Notes: generated by a model from the sequence alone, not told the origin. A DNA stretch of 6,052 nucleotides from Lentisphaeria bacterium (GCA_028699735.1 JAQVUB010000175.1:1-6052); one strand, 5' to 3'; positions 1 through 5,653 are shown, counted from the stretch's first letter. Numbers and translations: made by a program.

Positions 1-125
1 GTCCTTGTTCCGTCCTTGTTCCGTCCGTGTTCCGTCCGTGTTCCGTCCGTGTTCCGTCCGTGTTCCGTCCTTGTTCCGTCCTTGTTCCGTCCGTGTTCCG
101 TCCGTGTTCCGTCCGTGTTCCGTCC
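1..125. repeat. 11-bp tandem repeat (minisatellite) with a 66-bp higher-order period
   Basis: Eleven complete head-to-tail copies of an 11-bp unit, GTCCKTGTTCC, occupy positions 1-121, and a twelfth diverged copy begins at 122. The fifth base is T or G in the order T,T,G,G,G,G,T,T,G,G,G, so the array looks like a duplicated block of six units (66 bp). The array is cut by the left window edge, so its true length is unknown. A plus-strand reading frame runs through it only because three units (33 bp) keep frame. It has no credible start or domain and I do not call it coding. The array lies 18 bases beyond the stop codon of the minus-strand HD gene. Confidence 0.95.
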
Positions 126-142
126 ATGTGTTGTTAAAAAGG

Positions 143-1345
143 TCAAGGTACAAAAGCGGCAAAGGTGCGGCCGTAGTCAATTTCGCCGATGATTTTGCTG
201 CGGTATTCTTTCTGCAGGCGTTCGACTCCCTCCAGCAGATATCGCGATGAGATGCCGTGCCGGATTGAAGTGCTTGCTTCGATGAAGGCGGCGAGGTGAT
301 CGCAGCAGCGGATGATCTCCCCATCAACCGGCAGGCTTTCAGCCTTGTCCCAGGCACCGCCCATTTCTGCAAAGGGAATGCCGGCAATGATCTTGTCTCC
401 GGACATTGCCCGGTTGGCAAACTCATTCTCCGTGTAGTAGCTCAGTTCTTTATGCCAGGATAAGGGCAGCAACGGCAGCAACTTGGCCTCCATCTGTTTC
501 TTTTCGTAGTCTTTGATGATTTCATCGAGGCCTTCCACCGCCCCTTTCACCGGCGAGGTGATATCCCGGGTAAGCACTTCCGGAAGATCATGAAAAAGAG
601 CTGCCAGAAAACCGTTCTTCTTGCGGTAAGCAGAGGTTTCTGCTTCGCAAAGCGACAGATATGTCAGGATGGCCACCACCAGCATATGCCCCAGCACCGA
701 CGTTGCAGGAATGCGGGGGGATTGCGACCAGCGTTTCTGAAAACGCAACTGCCCGCAGAGATCAACAAAGCCAGCGGTTTTGCGCCCGAGACTGAGCTTC
801 TGCACCCCGATCAGATCGAAGTGATCCTCGATCTGATCTTCAATCTCCTGGCGGATCTGCTCGATGCCGCGGATGAACGGACACATCTTGTAGAGAATAT
901 TGAATTCCCATTGAGTAGCCAGATAGTGTGCCGCTTTCAAGATGCGTTTTTCGCGGCAGGCATATTCTGCGCTGAAAAAATGCTGATGCATGCGCTGCCG
1001 GAATTCCCCTTTGACGCTGCTGGTTTCCTCCTCAAGTCGGGTAAAGACCCATTCATTTAGTTCACGACCCTTTTCCTGCATCATCTTATGGAAGACTGGC
1101 GGTTTGATATCGGTGAGGATGATGCGGTGCAGCATCTCAAAGATACCCCCTTCAAGCAGTTTCAGCCAGTCCACTGAACCCGGCGTGACATCCTCCTCGA
1201 CCTTGGCCAGAACATAGGCGATGATCATTTTATGAGCCTGCTTGTCCAGCTCCGTAAAATCCATCGGGTTGACCTGGTCATTCCAGCGCCGGATGCTGGC
1301 TGCGTCATAGATCAACTCGATCAGTTTCTGATTCAAAGAGGCCAT
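143..1345 (-). CDS. HD-superfamily phosphohydrolase, YfbR-like, with a degenerate duplicated N-terminal half
   Basis: The 400-residue protein is probably cytoplasmic, with no signal peptide or membrane segment. Residues 205-356 show the HD-domain pattern: RW at 205-206, H220, HD at 252-253 followed by LPEVLTRDITSPVK, and D349 in a CCDHLAAF helix. In the family these residues bind a divalent metal, and YfbR-type members hydrolyse nucleoside 5'-monophosphates. The substrate here is unknown. Residues 19-150 look like a second, decayed copy: RW at 20-21, H38, FEML at 69-72 where FHDL is expected, LTDIKPPV at 77-84, and H140 where D349 is expected. The H38-to-E70 spacing equals the H220-to-H252 spacing (32 residues). 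E. coli YfbR is about 200 residues, so this protein is double length. The ATG start lies six bases after AGGG on the coding strand. The gene stands alone and diverges from the LysM lipoprotein gene. HD assignment is strong; enzymatic activity is inferred. Confidence 0.88.
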   Translation of the reverse strand: MASLNQKLIELIYDAASIRRWNDQVNPMDFTELDKQAHKMIIAYVLAKVEEDVTPGSVDWLKLLEGGIFEMLHRIILTDIKPPVFHKMMQEKGRELNEWVFTRLEEETSSVKGEFRQRMHQHFFSAEYACREKRILKAAHYLATQWEFNILYKMCPFIRGIEQIRQEIEDQIEDHFDLIGVQKLSLGRKTAGFVDLCGQLRFQKRWSQSPRIPATSVLGHMLVVAILTYLSLCEAETSAYRKKNGFLAALFHDLPEVLTRDITSPVKGAVEGLDEIIKDYEKKQMEAKLLPLLPLSWHKELSYYTENEFANRAMSGDKIIAGIPFAEMGGAWDKAESLPVDGEIIRCCDHLAAFIEASTSIRHGISSRYLLEGVERLQKEYRSKIIGEIDYGRTFAAFVP

Positions 1346-1393
1346 TAATTACCCTAGTCCTTTCCCCGGGATTCAACCGGATGGAAAATAATC

Positions 1394-1412
1394 AAACCGC
1401 TTCACACGGTTT
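1394..1412. other. Small inverted repeat in the leader of the HD gene
   Basis: AAACCG (1394-1399) and CGGTTT (1407-1412) can pair across a 7-base loop. On the minus strand it would lie in the 5' leader of the HD gene, between the candidate promoter and the start codon. On the plus strand it is followed by extra T residues, which gives it a weak terminator look. No function is shown. Confidence 0.35.
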
Positions 1413-1424
1413 TTCTGCTGAAAG

Positions 1425-1454
1425 ATAATATATTAACCCTGGCCGTAATTACAA
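1425..1454 (-). promoter_or_regulatory. Candidate sigma-70-type promoter for the HD gene
   Basis: Read on the minus strand, TTGTAA (plus positions 1449-1454) and TATTAT (1425-1430) match the -35 consensus at 4 of 6 and the -10 consensus at 5 of 6, with an 18-bp spacer. Transcription would start near 1418 and leave a leader of about 70 bases before the ATG at 1345. This rests only on consensus matching in an AT-rich stretch. Confidence 0.35.
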
Positions 1455-1529
1455 AACTTGACGCTGCCCGCCTCCCTGTGCCGCAGAATTTGTGGGTAAT
1501 CGGTCAGTGAAGCTGAGTGCAGCGGTATT

Positions 1530-1653
1530 TTTTTTACAACGAAAGACACTAACGACCCGAAAAAATTTCATGGGATGAACAACGAATTCCCCCAGTAAAA
1601 ACCGTTTCCCATGAAATTTTTTCGGGTCGGTTCGTGCTTTTTGTTGTAAAAAA
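1530..1653. repeat. Long palindromic intergenic element, copy A
   Basis: Arms 1530-1575 and 1607-1653 are inverted copies around a 31-base loop. The inner 23 bases (1553-1575 against 1607-1629) pair perfectly, and the outer part has a few bulges and one clear mismatch. The core words are CGACCCGAAAAAATTTCAT and its complement. The same element, with the same 31-base loop length and 24 of 31 identical loop bases, recurs at 4381-4509. Similarity to copy B continues on the right through the identical word CTCTGTTACC (1660-1669) and more weakly to about 1689. The element lies between the divergent HD and LysM genes and encodes no protein I can support. It resembles a MITE or REP-type element, but no target-site duplication is clear. 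Confidence 0.9.
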
Positions 1654-1695
1654 GACTTCCTCTGTTACCAAGTTTAACTGATGCATTACATTTGT

Positions 1696-1699
1696 GGAG
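1696..1699 (+). promoter_or_regulatory. Ribosome binding site deciding the LysM lipoprotein start
   Basis: GGAG lies 9 bases before the ATG at 1709. The in-frame GTG at 1694 overlaps this site and has no Shine-Dalgarno sequence of its own, so the ATG is preferred. The ATG start also gives a compact lipoprotein signal peptide. Confidence 0.6.
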
Positions 1700-1708
1700 A
1701 AAAGACCG

Positions 1709-2398
1709 ATGCGCTGTTTTTTTTACATGATATTTTCCGCCAGCCTGCTGCTGTTGCTTTCCTGCGGGGATGGCAGCGGAAGTCCCACAGCAAAGGCAGC
1801 CAGTGAATGGCAGCAAGCTCTGCTGCAAGAGAACAATCCAGCCGAAGCGCACTTTCAGCTCGCTAACCTGTATCGCAATGATGCCGAAAAAATGCCGCTG
1901 GTCATCTGGCATCTGCAGGCTTTCCTAAATCATTGCGCTCCGGAAGACCAGCGCATCCCCGAGGCACGCCTGCTGCTGGAACACCTTGAAAAAAAATATT
2001 ATGCGCTGCTGCAGACGCGCTTGGAACGTTCCAGCATGACGGACAAGGATATGAAAATTCGCCTGCTGGAGGAAAACAGCCAGCAGCTCCGGCAATGGAT
2101 CACCCGCCTGAACCGGGAAAATTTCGCTTTGCGGGATCTGCTGCTGGAAAAAGAAAGAGGCGGGGCTTTGCGACCGGCCCCGGCTCCGGTAAAAACGCCT
2201 TCTGCTTCAGCGGAAATAAAATCTCGTGTGCATCAGGTGAGTTCCGGGGATACCCTCAGCAAAATCGCCCAGCTTTATTATGGCGCCGGCGGGCCGGCTC
2301 AGGTTAGAACCATCCTTCTGGCCAACCCCACCCTGGAAAAAAATCCCAATCAGCTGAAAATCGGCGATAAAATTATTATCCCCCCCGCACCGGATTGA
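1709..2398 (+). CDS. LysM-domain lipoprotein with TPR-like/coiled-coil region
   Basis: The predicted protein has 229 residues. Residues 1-19 form a lipoprotein signal peptide: a hydrophobic stretch ending LLLLLSC, with C19 as the expected lipidated cysteine, followed by Gly-Asp. Residues about 32-80 contain TPR-like helices (AEAHFQLANLYRNDAEK and IWHLQAFLNHC). Residues about 85-145 are rich in Glu, Gln, Leu and Arg and look like a coiled coil. A Pro/Ala/Ser-rich linker (about 150-170) leads to a LysM domain at 174-225 with the SSGDTLSKIAQLYYG and LKIGDKIIIP signatures. LysM domains bind N-acetylglucosamine-containing glycans, so the likely role is to tie the envelope to peptidoglycan or to scaffold a cell-wall enzyme. 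No catalytic domain is visible. The gene converges with mnmG, with 43 bases between the stops. A run of eight T residues (1717-1724) lies in the signal-peptide codons. Architecture is clear; the exact role is unknown. Confidence 0.87.
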   Translation: MRCFFYMIFSASLLLLLSCGDGSGSPTAKAASEWQQALLQENNPAEAHFQLANLYRNDAEKMPLVIWHLQAFLNHCAPEDQRIPEARLLLEHLEKKYYALLQTRLERSSMTDKDMKIRLLEENSQQLRQWITRLNRENFALRDLLLEKERGGALRPAPAPVKTPSASAEIKSRVHQVSSGDTLSKIAQLYYGAGGPAQVRTILLANPTLEKNPNQLKIGDKIIIPPAPD

Positions 2399-2407
2399 TC
2401 CACAAAA

Positions 2408-2434
2408 TTTCGTGTCTTTTCGTTGTTAAAAAGG
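2408..2434. repeat. Partial copy of the palindromic element (right-arm fragment)
   Basis: This stretch, TTTCGTGTCTTTTCGTTGTT followed by AAAAAGG, closely matches the outer right arm of copy B (4484-4509), apart from one inserted T and a C-to-A change. It fills most of the 43-base gap between the converging LysM and mnmG genes. No hairpin-plus-T terminator is visible in the gap. It may be a decayed copy of the element or one half-site of the wider AACCACGAAAGGCACGAAA family. Confidence 0.6.
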
Positions 2435-2441
2435 CAAGATT

Positions 2442-4262
2442 TTATTTCATCCGCACCTGCAGTACGGCGATTTCCGCAGGGGTAACACCATCGATGCGGG
2501 AAGCCAGGCCAAGGGTCTTCGGACGATATTTTTCCAGCTTGATCCTCGCTTCCGTGCTGATCCCCGCAATACGATAATTAAAATCCTCAGGGATGCTCCA
2601 GTTCTCCAGTTTGCGCAGTGATTTGACCTGCAATTCCTGGTGAGCGATATATCCCGCATAGCGTGCTTCAATGGTCAGCTGTTCGAGAACACGTTCCGGG
2701 AAAACCGGCAACTCCGCGTGTTCGCGGTAATTGAAATCCGGGTGGGAGAGCAGATCCCAGGCGCTGTGCCCACTGCCGAAACGAATCTGTTCGAGGCGGG
2801 TTTTCGCTTCGCTGATTTCCCGTTCGAGTAGTTCGACCTGTTCGAGTTGTTTGGCGTTGACGAGGCCGAATTGTGCGCCGATGGGGGTCAGTCTGCGGTC
2901 AGCGTTATCCTGTCGGAGGGTCAGTCGGTATTCCGCACGGCTGGTGAACAGGCGGTATGGTTCAAGGATTTCCTTGGTTACCAGGTCGTCGATCATCACG
3001 CCGATATAGGCTTGTTCCCGCCCGATACGCAAAGTTGCTCCCAGGTTTCCGGCCAGCCGTGCGGCATTGATGCCGGCTACCAGCCCCTGTGCCGCCGCTT
3101 CCTCATAGCCGCTGGTGCCATTGATCTGGCCAGCCAGGAAAAGATTTGGCCAGGCCCGCAGCGCCAGGCTGATATCCAGCTGATGCGGCAGTACAAAATC
3201 ATACTCGATGGCATACGCATAACGGGTGATATGCGCATTTTCCAGACCCGGCAGAGAACGCACCATCTCCCACTGAATTTCCACCGGAAGACTGGTTGAA
3301 AATCCGTTCAGATAATACTCATCGGTCGAATTGCCTTCGGGCTCCAAATAAATATGATGGCGTTCGCGTTCGGAGAAACGCACAATCTTGTCTTCAAAGG
3401 ACGGACAATAGCGCGTCCCGGTGCCGGAAATCCGCCCGGAATACATCGCCGAACGGGAAAGATTCTGACGGACAATTTCAGCGGTAGCGGCGCTTGAATA
3501 AGTCATGAAACAGGGGCGCTGTTCGAGTTGCAGCTGCGAAAATACCGGCAGGGGAGGAATGTCCGTGCGGAACGAAAAGCGGAAGTTGCCGGCATCGGGC
3601 CCCTGCTCGGCCAGGGAGGCGGTATCGATGCTTCGCCCCAGAACCCGCACCGGCGTGCCGGTTTTCAGGCGCCCCATTTCCAGTTGCAACGTGTTGCGCA
3701 GGCATTCGGACAGTGCAATGGCTGCCGCATCACAGGCTCGCCCGCCCGGCATCGAGGACTGTCCGAAATGCAGCTTGCCGCCGAGAAACGTCCCGGTGGC
3801 CAGGATGAGAGTTTGCCCATACCAGCAATCCCCAAATGCGGTTTTAACTCCGCAGACCTGGCCGTTATCGAGCAGGATTTCCACGACTTCGGCCTGATGA
3901 ACAAACAGATTCTCCTGCTTTTCAAGCACCAGTTTCATGCGCCGCTGATAGAGTGCCCGGTCACATTGAGCACGCGGAGACTGCGCGGCAGCCCCTTTCG
4001 AGGCATTAAGCATGCGAAACTGGATTGTCGTGGCGTCGGTATTGACTGCCATCTCGCCGCCAAGAGCATCGATTTCCCGTACCAGCTGCCCTTTTGCAAT
4101 GCCGCCGATGGCAGGATTGCAGGACATCTGTGCGATATGATCATTATTGATCGTCAGCAGCAGCGTTTTTGCGCCAAGGCGAGCGGCAGCCAGGGCTGCT
4201 TCACAGCCTGCATGGCCACCACCAACTACAATGACCGAAAAATGGAATGGGGACTTGCTCAT
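2442..4262 (-). CDS. mnmG: tRNA uridine-5-carboxymethylaminomethyl(34) synthesis enzyme MnmG (GidA)
   Basis: The 606-residue cytoplasmic FAD protein works with the GTPase MnmE to install (carboxymethyl)aminomethyl groups at C5 of wobble uridine 34 in several tRNAs, using methylene-tetrahydrofolate. Features seen: FAD-binding GGGHAG at 14-19; SCNPAIGG at 47-54 with C48; LVREIDALGG at 60-69; RMLNASKGAAAQSPRAQCDR at 83-102; ATGTFLGG at 155-162; RLKTGTPVR at 198-206; RYCPSFEDK at 284-292 with C286; TSRAEYRLTLRQDNADRRLT at 440-459; and the C-terminal MnmE/tRNA-binding region from about 530, ending RIDGVTPAEIAVLQVRMK. C48 and C286 match the two functional cysteines known in E. coli. Length fits the family. 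The ATG at 4262 is preferred over an in-frame TTG at 4289, although no good Shine-Dalgarno sequence precedes it. The usual THTN..TH motif near 253-261 reads TYSSAATA here. Neither mnmE nor rsmG is adjacent. Confidence 0.98.
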   Translation of the reverse strand: MSKSPFHFSVIVVGGGHAGCEAALAAARLGAKTLLLTINNDHIAQMSCNPAIGGIAKGQLVREIDALGGEMAVNTDATTIQFRMLNASKGAAAQSPRAQCDRALYQRRMKLVLEKQENLFVHQAEVVEILLDNGQVCGVKTAFGDCWYGQTLILATGTFLGGKLHFGQSSMPGGRACDAAAIALSECLRNTLQLEMGRLKTGTPVRVLGRSIDTASLAEQGPDAGNFRFSFRTDIPPLPVFSQLQLEQRPCFMTYSSAATAEIVRQNLSRSAMYSGRISGTGTRYCPSFEDKIVRFSERERHHIYLEPEGNSTDEYYLNGFSTSLPVEIQWEMVRSLPGLENAHITRYAYAIEYDFVLPHQLDISLALRAWPNLFLAGQINGTSGYEEAAAQGLVAGINAARLAGNLGATLRIGREQAYIGVMIDDLVTKEILEPYRLFTSRAEYRLTLRQDNADRRLTPIGAQFGLVNAKQLEQVELLEREISEAKTRLEQIRFGSGHSAWDLLSHPDFNYREHAELPVFPERVLEQLTIEARYAGYIAHQELQVKSLRKLENWSIPEDFNYRIAGISTEARIKLEKYRPKTLGLASRIDGVTPAEIAVLQVRMK

Positions 4263-4315
4263 AAAACTTTTCGAAAATACAAATACCAATGGACTGGCGA
4301 AAGCGAAATTTAATA

Positions 4316-4344
4316 AATTTAGTGGATAGAAGGCCCTTTTGCAA
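4316..4344 (-). promoter_or_regulatory. Candidate sigma-70-type promoter for mnmG
   Basis: Read on the minus strand, TTGCAA (plus 4339-4344) and TAAATT (4316-4321) each match 4 of 6 consensus bases with an ideal 17-bp spacer. This would give a leader of roughly 45 bases. The region is AT-rich, so a chance match is possible. Confidence 0.35.
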
Positions 4345-4380
4345 GATTTTCCTGCAGATTTCAGCGCCGCGGAACAATTT

Positions 4381-4509
4381 CTTTTTCAACAACGAAAAGC
4401 ACAAAACGACCCGAAAAAATTTCATGGGATGAACGACGCATTCCCGCAGTCAAAGCAGCTTCCCATGAAATTTTTTCGGGTCGTTTCGTGCTTTTCGTTG
4501 TTCAAAAAG
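4381..4509. repeat. Long palindromic intergenic element, copy B
   Basis: Arms 4381-4429 and 4461-4509 are 49-base inverted repeats matching at 47 of 49 positions; the mismatches involve 4387 and 4403. They surround a 31-base loop. A transcript from either strand could fold into one very long hairpin. The element is homologous to copy A at 1530-1653, and similarity extends on the right through CTCTGTTACC (4515-4524). Copy B is the better preserved palindrome, which suggests younger age or continuing pairing constraint. It sits between divergent mnmG and the orphan operon, in the same orientation relative to the plus-strand gene as copy A. No transposase is present, so this would be a non-autonomous element. 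Confidence 0.93.
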
Positions 4510-4574
4510 AATCCCTCTGTTACCCGGGTTCACTTACGCTTTACGTAAATTATTCGCAAAACGATTCTGGTATG

Positions 4575-4657
4575 ACAAGTTTTGGCAGAGTAGTCAGGTT
4601 AGAGTCAGGGGTAGAACTGTCCTTGCACCCAAGTTTCCTGCAACAAAAAAAACTTGT
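4575..4657 (+). promoter_or_regulatory. Candidate structured leader upstream of the orphan operon
   Basis: AAAACTTGT (4649-4657) can pair with ACAAGTTTT (4575-4583) over 9 bases. Alternatively its inner AAACTTG (4650-4656) can pair with CAAGTTT (4630-4636) over 7 bases with a 13-base loop. The two pairings are mutually exclusive and lie just before the AAAGGAG at 4661. This could be a translational switch or chance in an A/T-rich leader. I see no T-tract terminator and no known riboswitch motif, and I cannot place a promoter confidently. Confidence 0.3.
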
Positions 4658-4660
4658 TCC

Positions 4661-4667
4661 AAAGGAG
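4661..4667 (+). promoter_or_regulatory. Shine-Dalgarno sequence of the first orphan gene, with long spacing
   Basis: AAAGGAG is the only good ribosome binding site here. It is separated from the ATG at 4682 by 14 bases, longer than the usual 5-10. No alternative in-frame start lies closer. Confidence 0.5.
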
Positions 4668-4681
4668 AAAGTCAGAAGCGT

Positions 4682-5062
4682 ATGTTAAATGACCCGCAGA
4701 ATATCATTTTTCGCGAGATGGCGCTGGACTTGTGCTATCGACTGCAACTCTTTAATGAGAGCTTCTGTCAGACCAGCAGCCTCGTCCTGAGCGCGGTCGC
4801 TACCGAAGACTTCGACACGAAAATCGCTGCCACCGCCAGCCTGAAGACCTGTGCAGAGTGCCTGCGCCTGATTTTTACCGACTTCAACCTGCTCTTTGAT
4901 TCGAGGCACATCGTCTTTCCCCCGGAATTCCACGCCTGGATCTGGTTCATGACCGATGCCGACGACCTGGCTCATGACTATCTGCAACGCCTGCAGAATA
5001 TCGCACAGGCAATGGAAAATCACTTGTTTTCAGCACTTTATAGCAGGGAGGCAGCAGAATGA
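4682..5062 (+). CDS. Hypothetical protein, first gene of a two-gene operon
   Basis: I do not recognise this 126-residue protein. It looks almost entirely alpha-helical and soluble, with no signal peptide or membrane helix. It has four cysteines, at 18, 29, 57 and 60; the last two form CAEC. It also has an aromatic stretch, FHAWIWFM (83-90), and an acidic region around DADD (92-95). Third codon positions are strongly G/C-biased, as in the neighbouring genes, which supports real coding. A 112-residue frame on the opposite strand (4685-5023) covers almost the same span. The plus strand is preferred because it has a Shine-Dalgarno sequence and because its stop overlaps the next gene's start in ATGA, a typical sign of translational coupling. 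The partner downstream probably acts with it. No function can be given. Confidence 0.72.
   Translation: MLNDPQNIIFREMALDLCYRLQLFNESFCQTSSLVLSAVATEDFDTKIAATASLKTCAECLRLIFTDFNLLFDSRHIVFPPEFHAWIWFMTDADDLAHDYLQRLQNIAQAMENHLFSALYSREAAE
5046..5051 (+). promoter_or_regulatory. Strong Shine-Dalgarno sequence of the second orphan gene
   Basis: GGGAGG lies 7 bases before the ATG at 5059, inside the last codons of the upstream gene. It fixes the start of the second gene and supports the strand choice for both. Confidence 0.7.
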
Positions 5063-5436
5063 ACCGCATGCGCTTTGGAGCTTTACTGGTCAATCGGCAG
5101 GAACAGGCCGGACTCTACCTGAGCCACAGAGTGATTCTGACTGTGCCGGAACCCGGCTGCATCCGCGCCATCACACCGGAGGAATTCGGCGAATGCCAGG
5201 TTTTCGCTCACAACCAAACCGCAATCCCCTTCTTCAATATGCTGATCGCAGCCGCTAATTCCCCGCTGCAATTCCAGAATTCCCTCGAGATGATCCATTT
5301 CTTTCTGCAAAGACCGGAAAATTCCAGCTGCAGCGACTTATCCGAATATGTCCGGCAAAAATTTGGAGCGACCCGGGAGGACTTCGTCATCCGGCAAATC
5401 AGCCCGGCAAATGATAGCAACCACAACTCAAAATGA
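5059..5436 (+). CDS. Hypothetical protein, second gene of a two-gene operon
   Basis: I do not recognise this 125-residue protein. Its first half looks beta-rich (RFGALLVNRQEQAGLY, then SHRVILTVPEPG), followed by a mixed region and helices around 70-84 (QFQNSLEMIHFFLQ) and 92-103. Its last residues, from about 116, are polar and probably disordered. There is no signal peptide or transmembrane helix. Cysteines lie at 34, 46 and 91. The start overlaps the previous stop by ATGA and has a strong Shine-Dalgarno sequence; an in-frame ATG at 5068 is a less likely alternative. A pair of similarly sized, coupled proteins suggests a small complex or a two-part module, but no motif supports calling it toxin-antitoxin or anything else specific. 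Confidence 0.75.
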   Translation: MNRMRFGALLVNRQEQAGLYLSHRVILTVPEPGCIRAITPEEFGECQVFAHNQTAIPFFNMLIAAANSPLQFQNSLEMIHFFLQRPENSSCSDLSEYVRQKFGATREDFVIRQISPANDSNHNSK

Positions 5437-5445
5437 AGGAATCTG

Positions 5446-5487
5446 ATGGAAAACTTTGACTGCAAGCAGGAATTCAACAGTAAATAG
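5446..5487 (+). pseudogene. 13-codon ORF, possible remnant of a third operon gene
   Basis: ATG at 5446 follows AAGGA (5436-5440) by 5 bases, a textbook spacing, and lies 9 bases after the previous stop. The frame encodes MENFDCKQEFNSK and then stops at TAG 5485-5487. Repeat sequence begins almost immediately (GGCGTCC at 5490). The good start with an abrupt end suggests a third gene truncated when the repeat arrived. It could also be a genuine tiny peptide or a coincidence. Confidence 0.35.
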
Positions 5488-5489
5488 AG

Positions 5490-5603
5490 GGCGTCCAAAA
5501 AGATAACCACGGAAGGCACGAAAAAGTTTGGGGTGGACTGGCGTCCACAACCTATTTTTTAACCACGAAAGGCACGAAAAGTCACGAATTTTTTTAAGGT
5601 TGT
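5490..5603. repeat. Two diverged copies of an AACCACGAAAGGCACGAAAA-type repeat
   Basis: Two units each start with GGCGTCC (5490-5496 and 5540-5546) and contain AACCACGRAAGGCACGAAAA (5505-5524 and 5561-5580), which differ at one base. Between them GTGGAC (5533-5538) and GTCCAC (5543-5548) form a small hairpin. The second unit is bracketed by ACAACCT (5547-5553) and AGGTTGT (5597-5603), which are inverted. The core resembles the outer arm of the palindromic elements at 1530 and 4381 (ACAACGAAAAGCACGAAA), so the families may be related. Nothing here looks coding. Confidence 0.7.
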
Positions 5604-5653
5604 TGCGTTGAGGTAAGAGATCGCTGTGCAAAATTTCATGCTTGTACCTTGAA

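Noticed and set aside
1..125. Possible CRISPR array
   Set aside because: The repeats are 11 bp and directly adjacent with no spacers.
5..250. An 81-codon plus-strand frame through the minisatellite
   Set aside because: It is a translation of 11-bp repeats followed by antisense of the HD gene; no start signal.
590..1060. A 156-codon plus-strand frame inside the HD gene
   Set aside because: Antisense to a gene with recognisable HD motifs; no ribosome binding site or domain of its own.
1381..1428. A 15-codon plus-strand ORF starting at 1381
   Set aside because: No Shine-Dalgarno sequence, overlaps the candidate promoter and leader of the HD gene, and too short to support.
1568..1912. A 114-codon minus-strand frame across copy A and the LysM gene start
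   Set aside because: It reads through the palindrome and antisense to a signal peptide and TPR-like region with clear coding features.
2399..2441. Bidirectional terminator between the LysM and mnmG genes
   Set aside because: No stable inverted repeat with a T tract could be found; the gap is mostly a repeat fragment.
3528..4313. A 261-codon open frame on the plus strand inside mnmG
   Set aside because: It is antisense to a clear, full-length mnmG, has low-complexity composition and no family signature; it arises from the codon bias of mnmG.
4600..4630. Possible sigma-54 promoter (GG...TTGCAC) before the orphan operon
   Set aside because: The GG and GC elements are not 10 bases apart; the required -24/-12 spacing is not met.
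4685..5023. A 112-codon minus-strand frame opposite the first orphan gene
   Set aside because: The plus strand has the Shine-Dalgarno sequence, G/C-biased third positions and the ATGA coupling to the next gene. It stays a remaining alternative but a weaker one.
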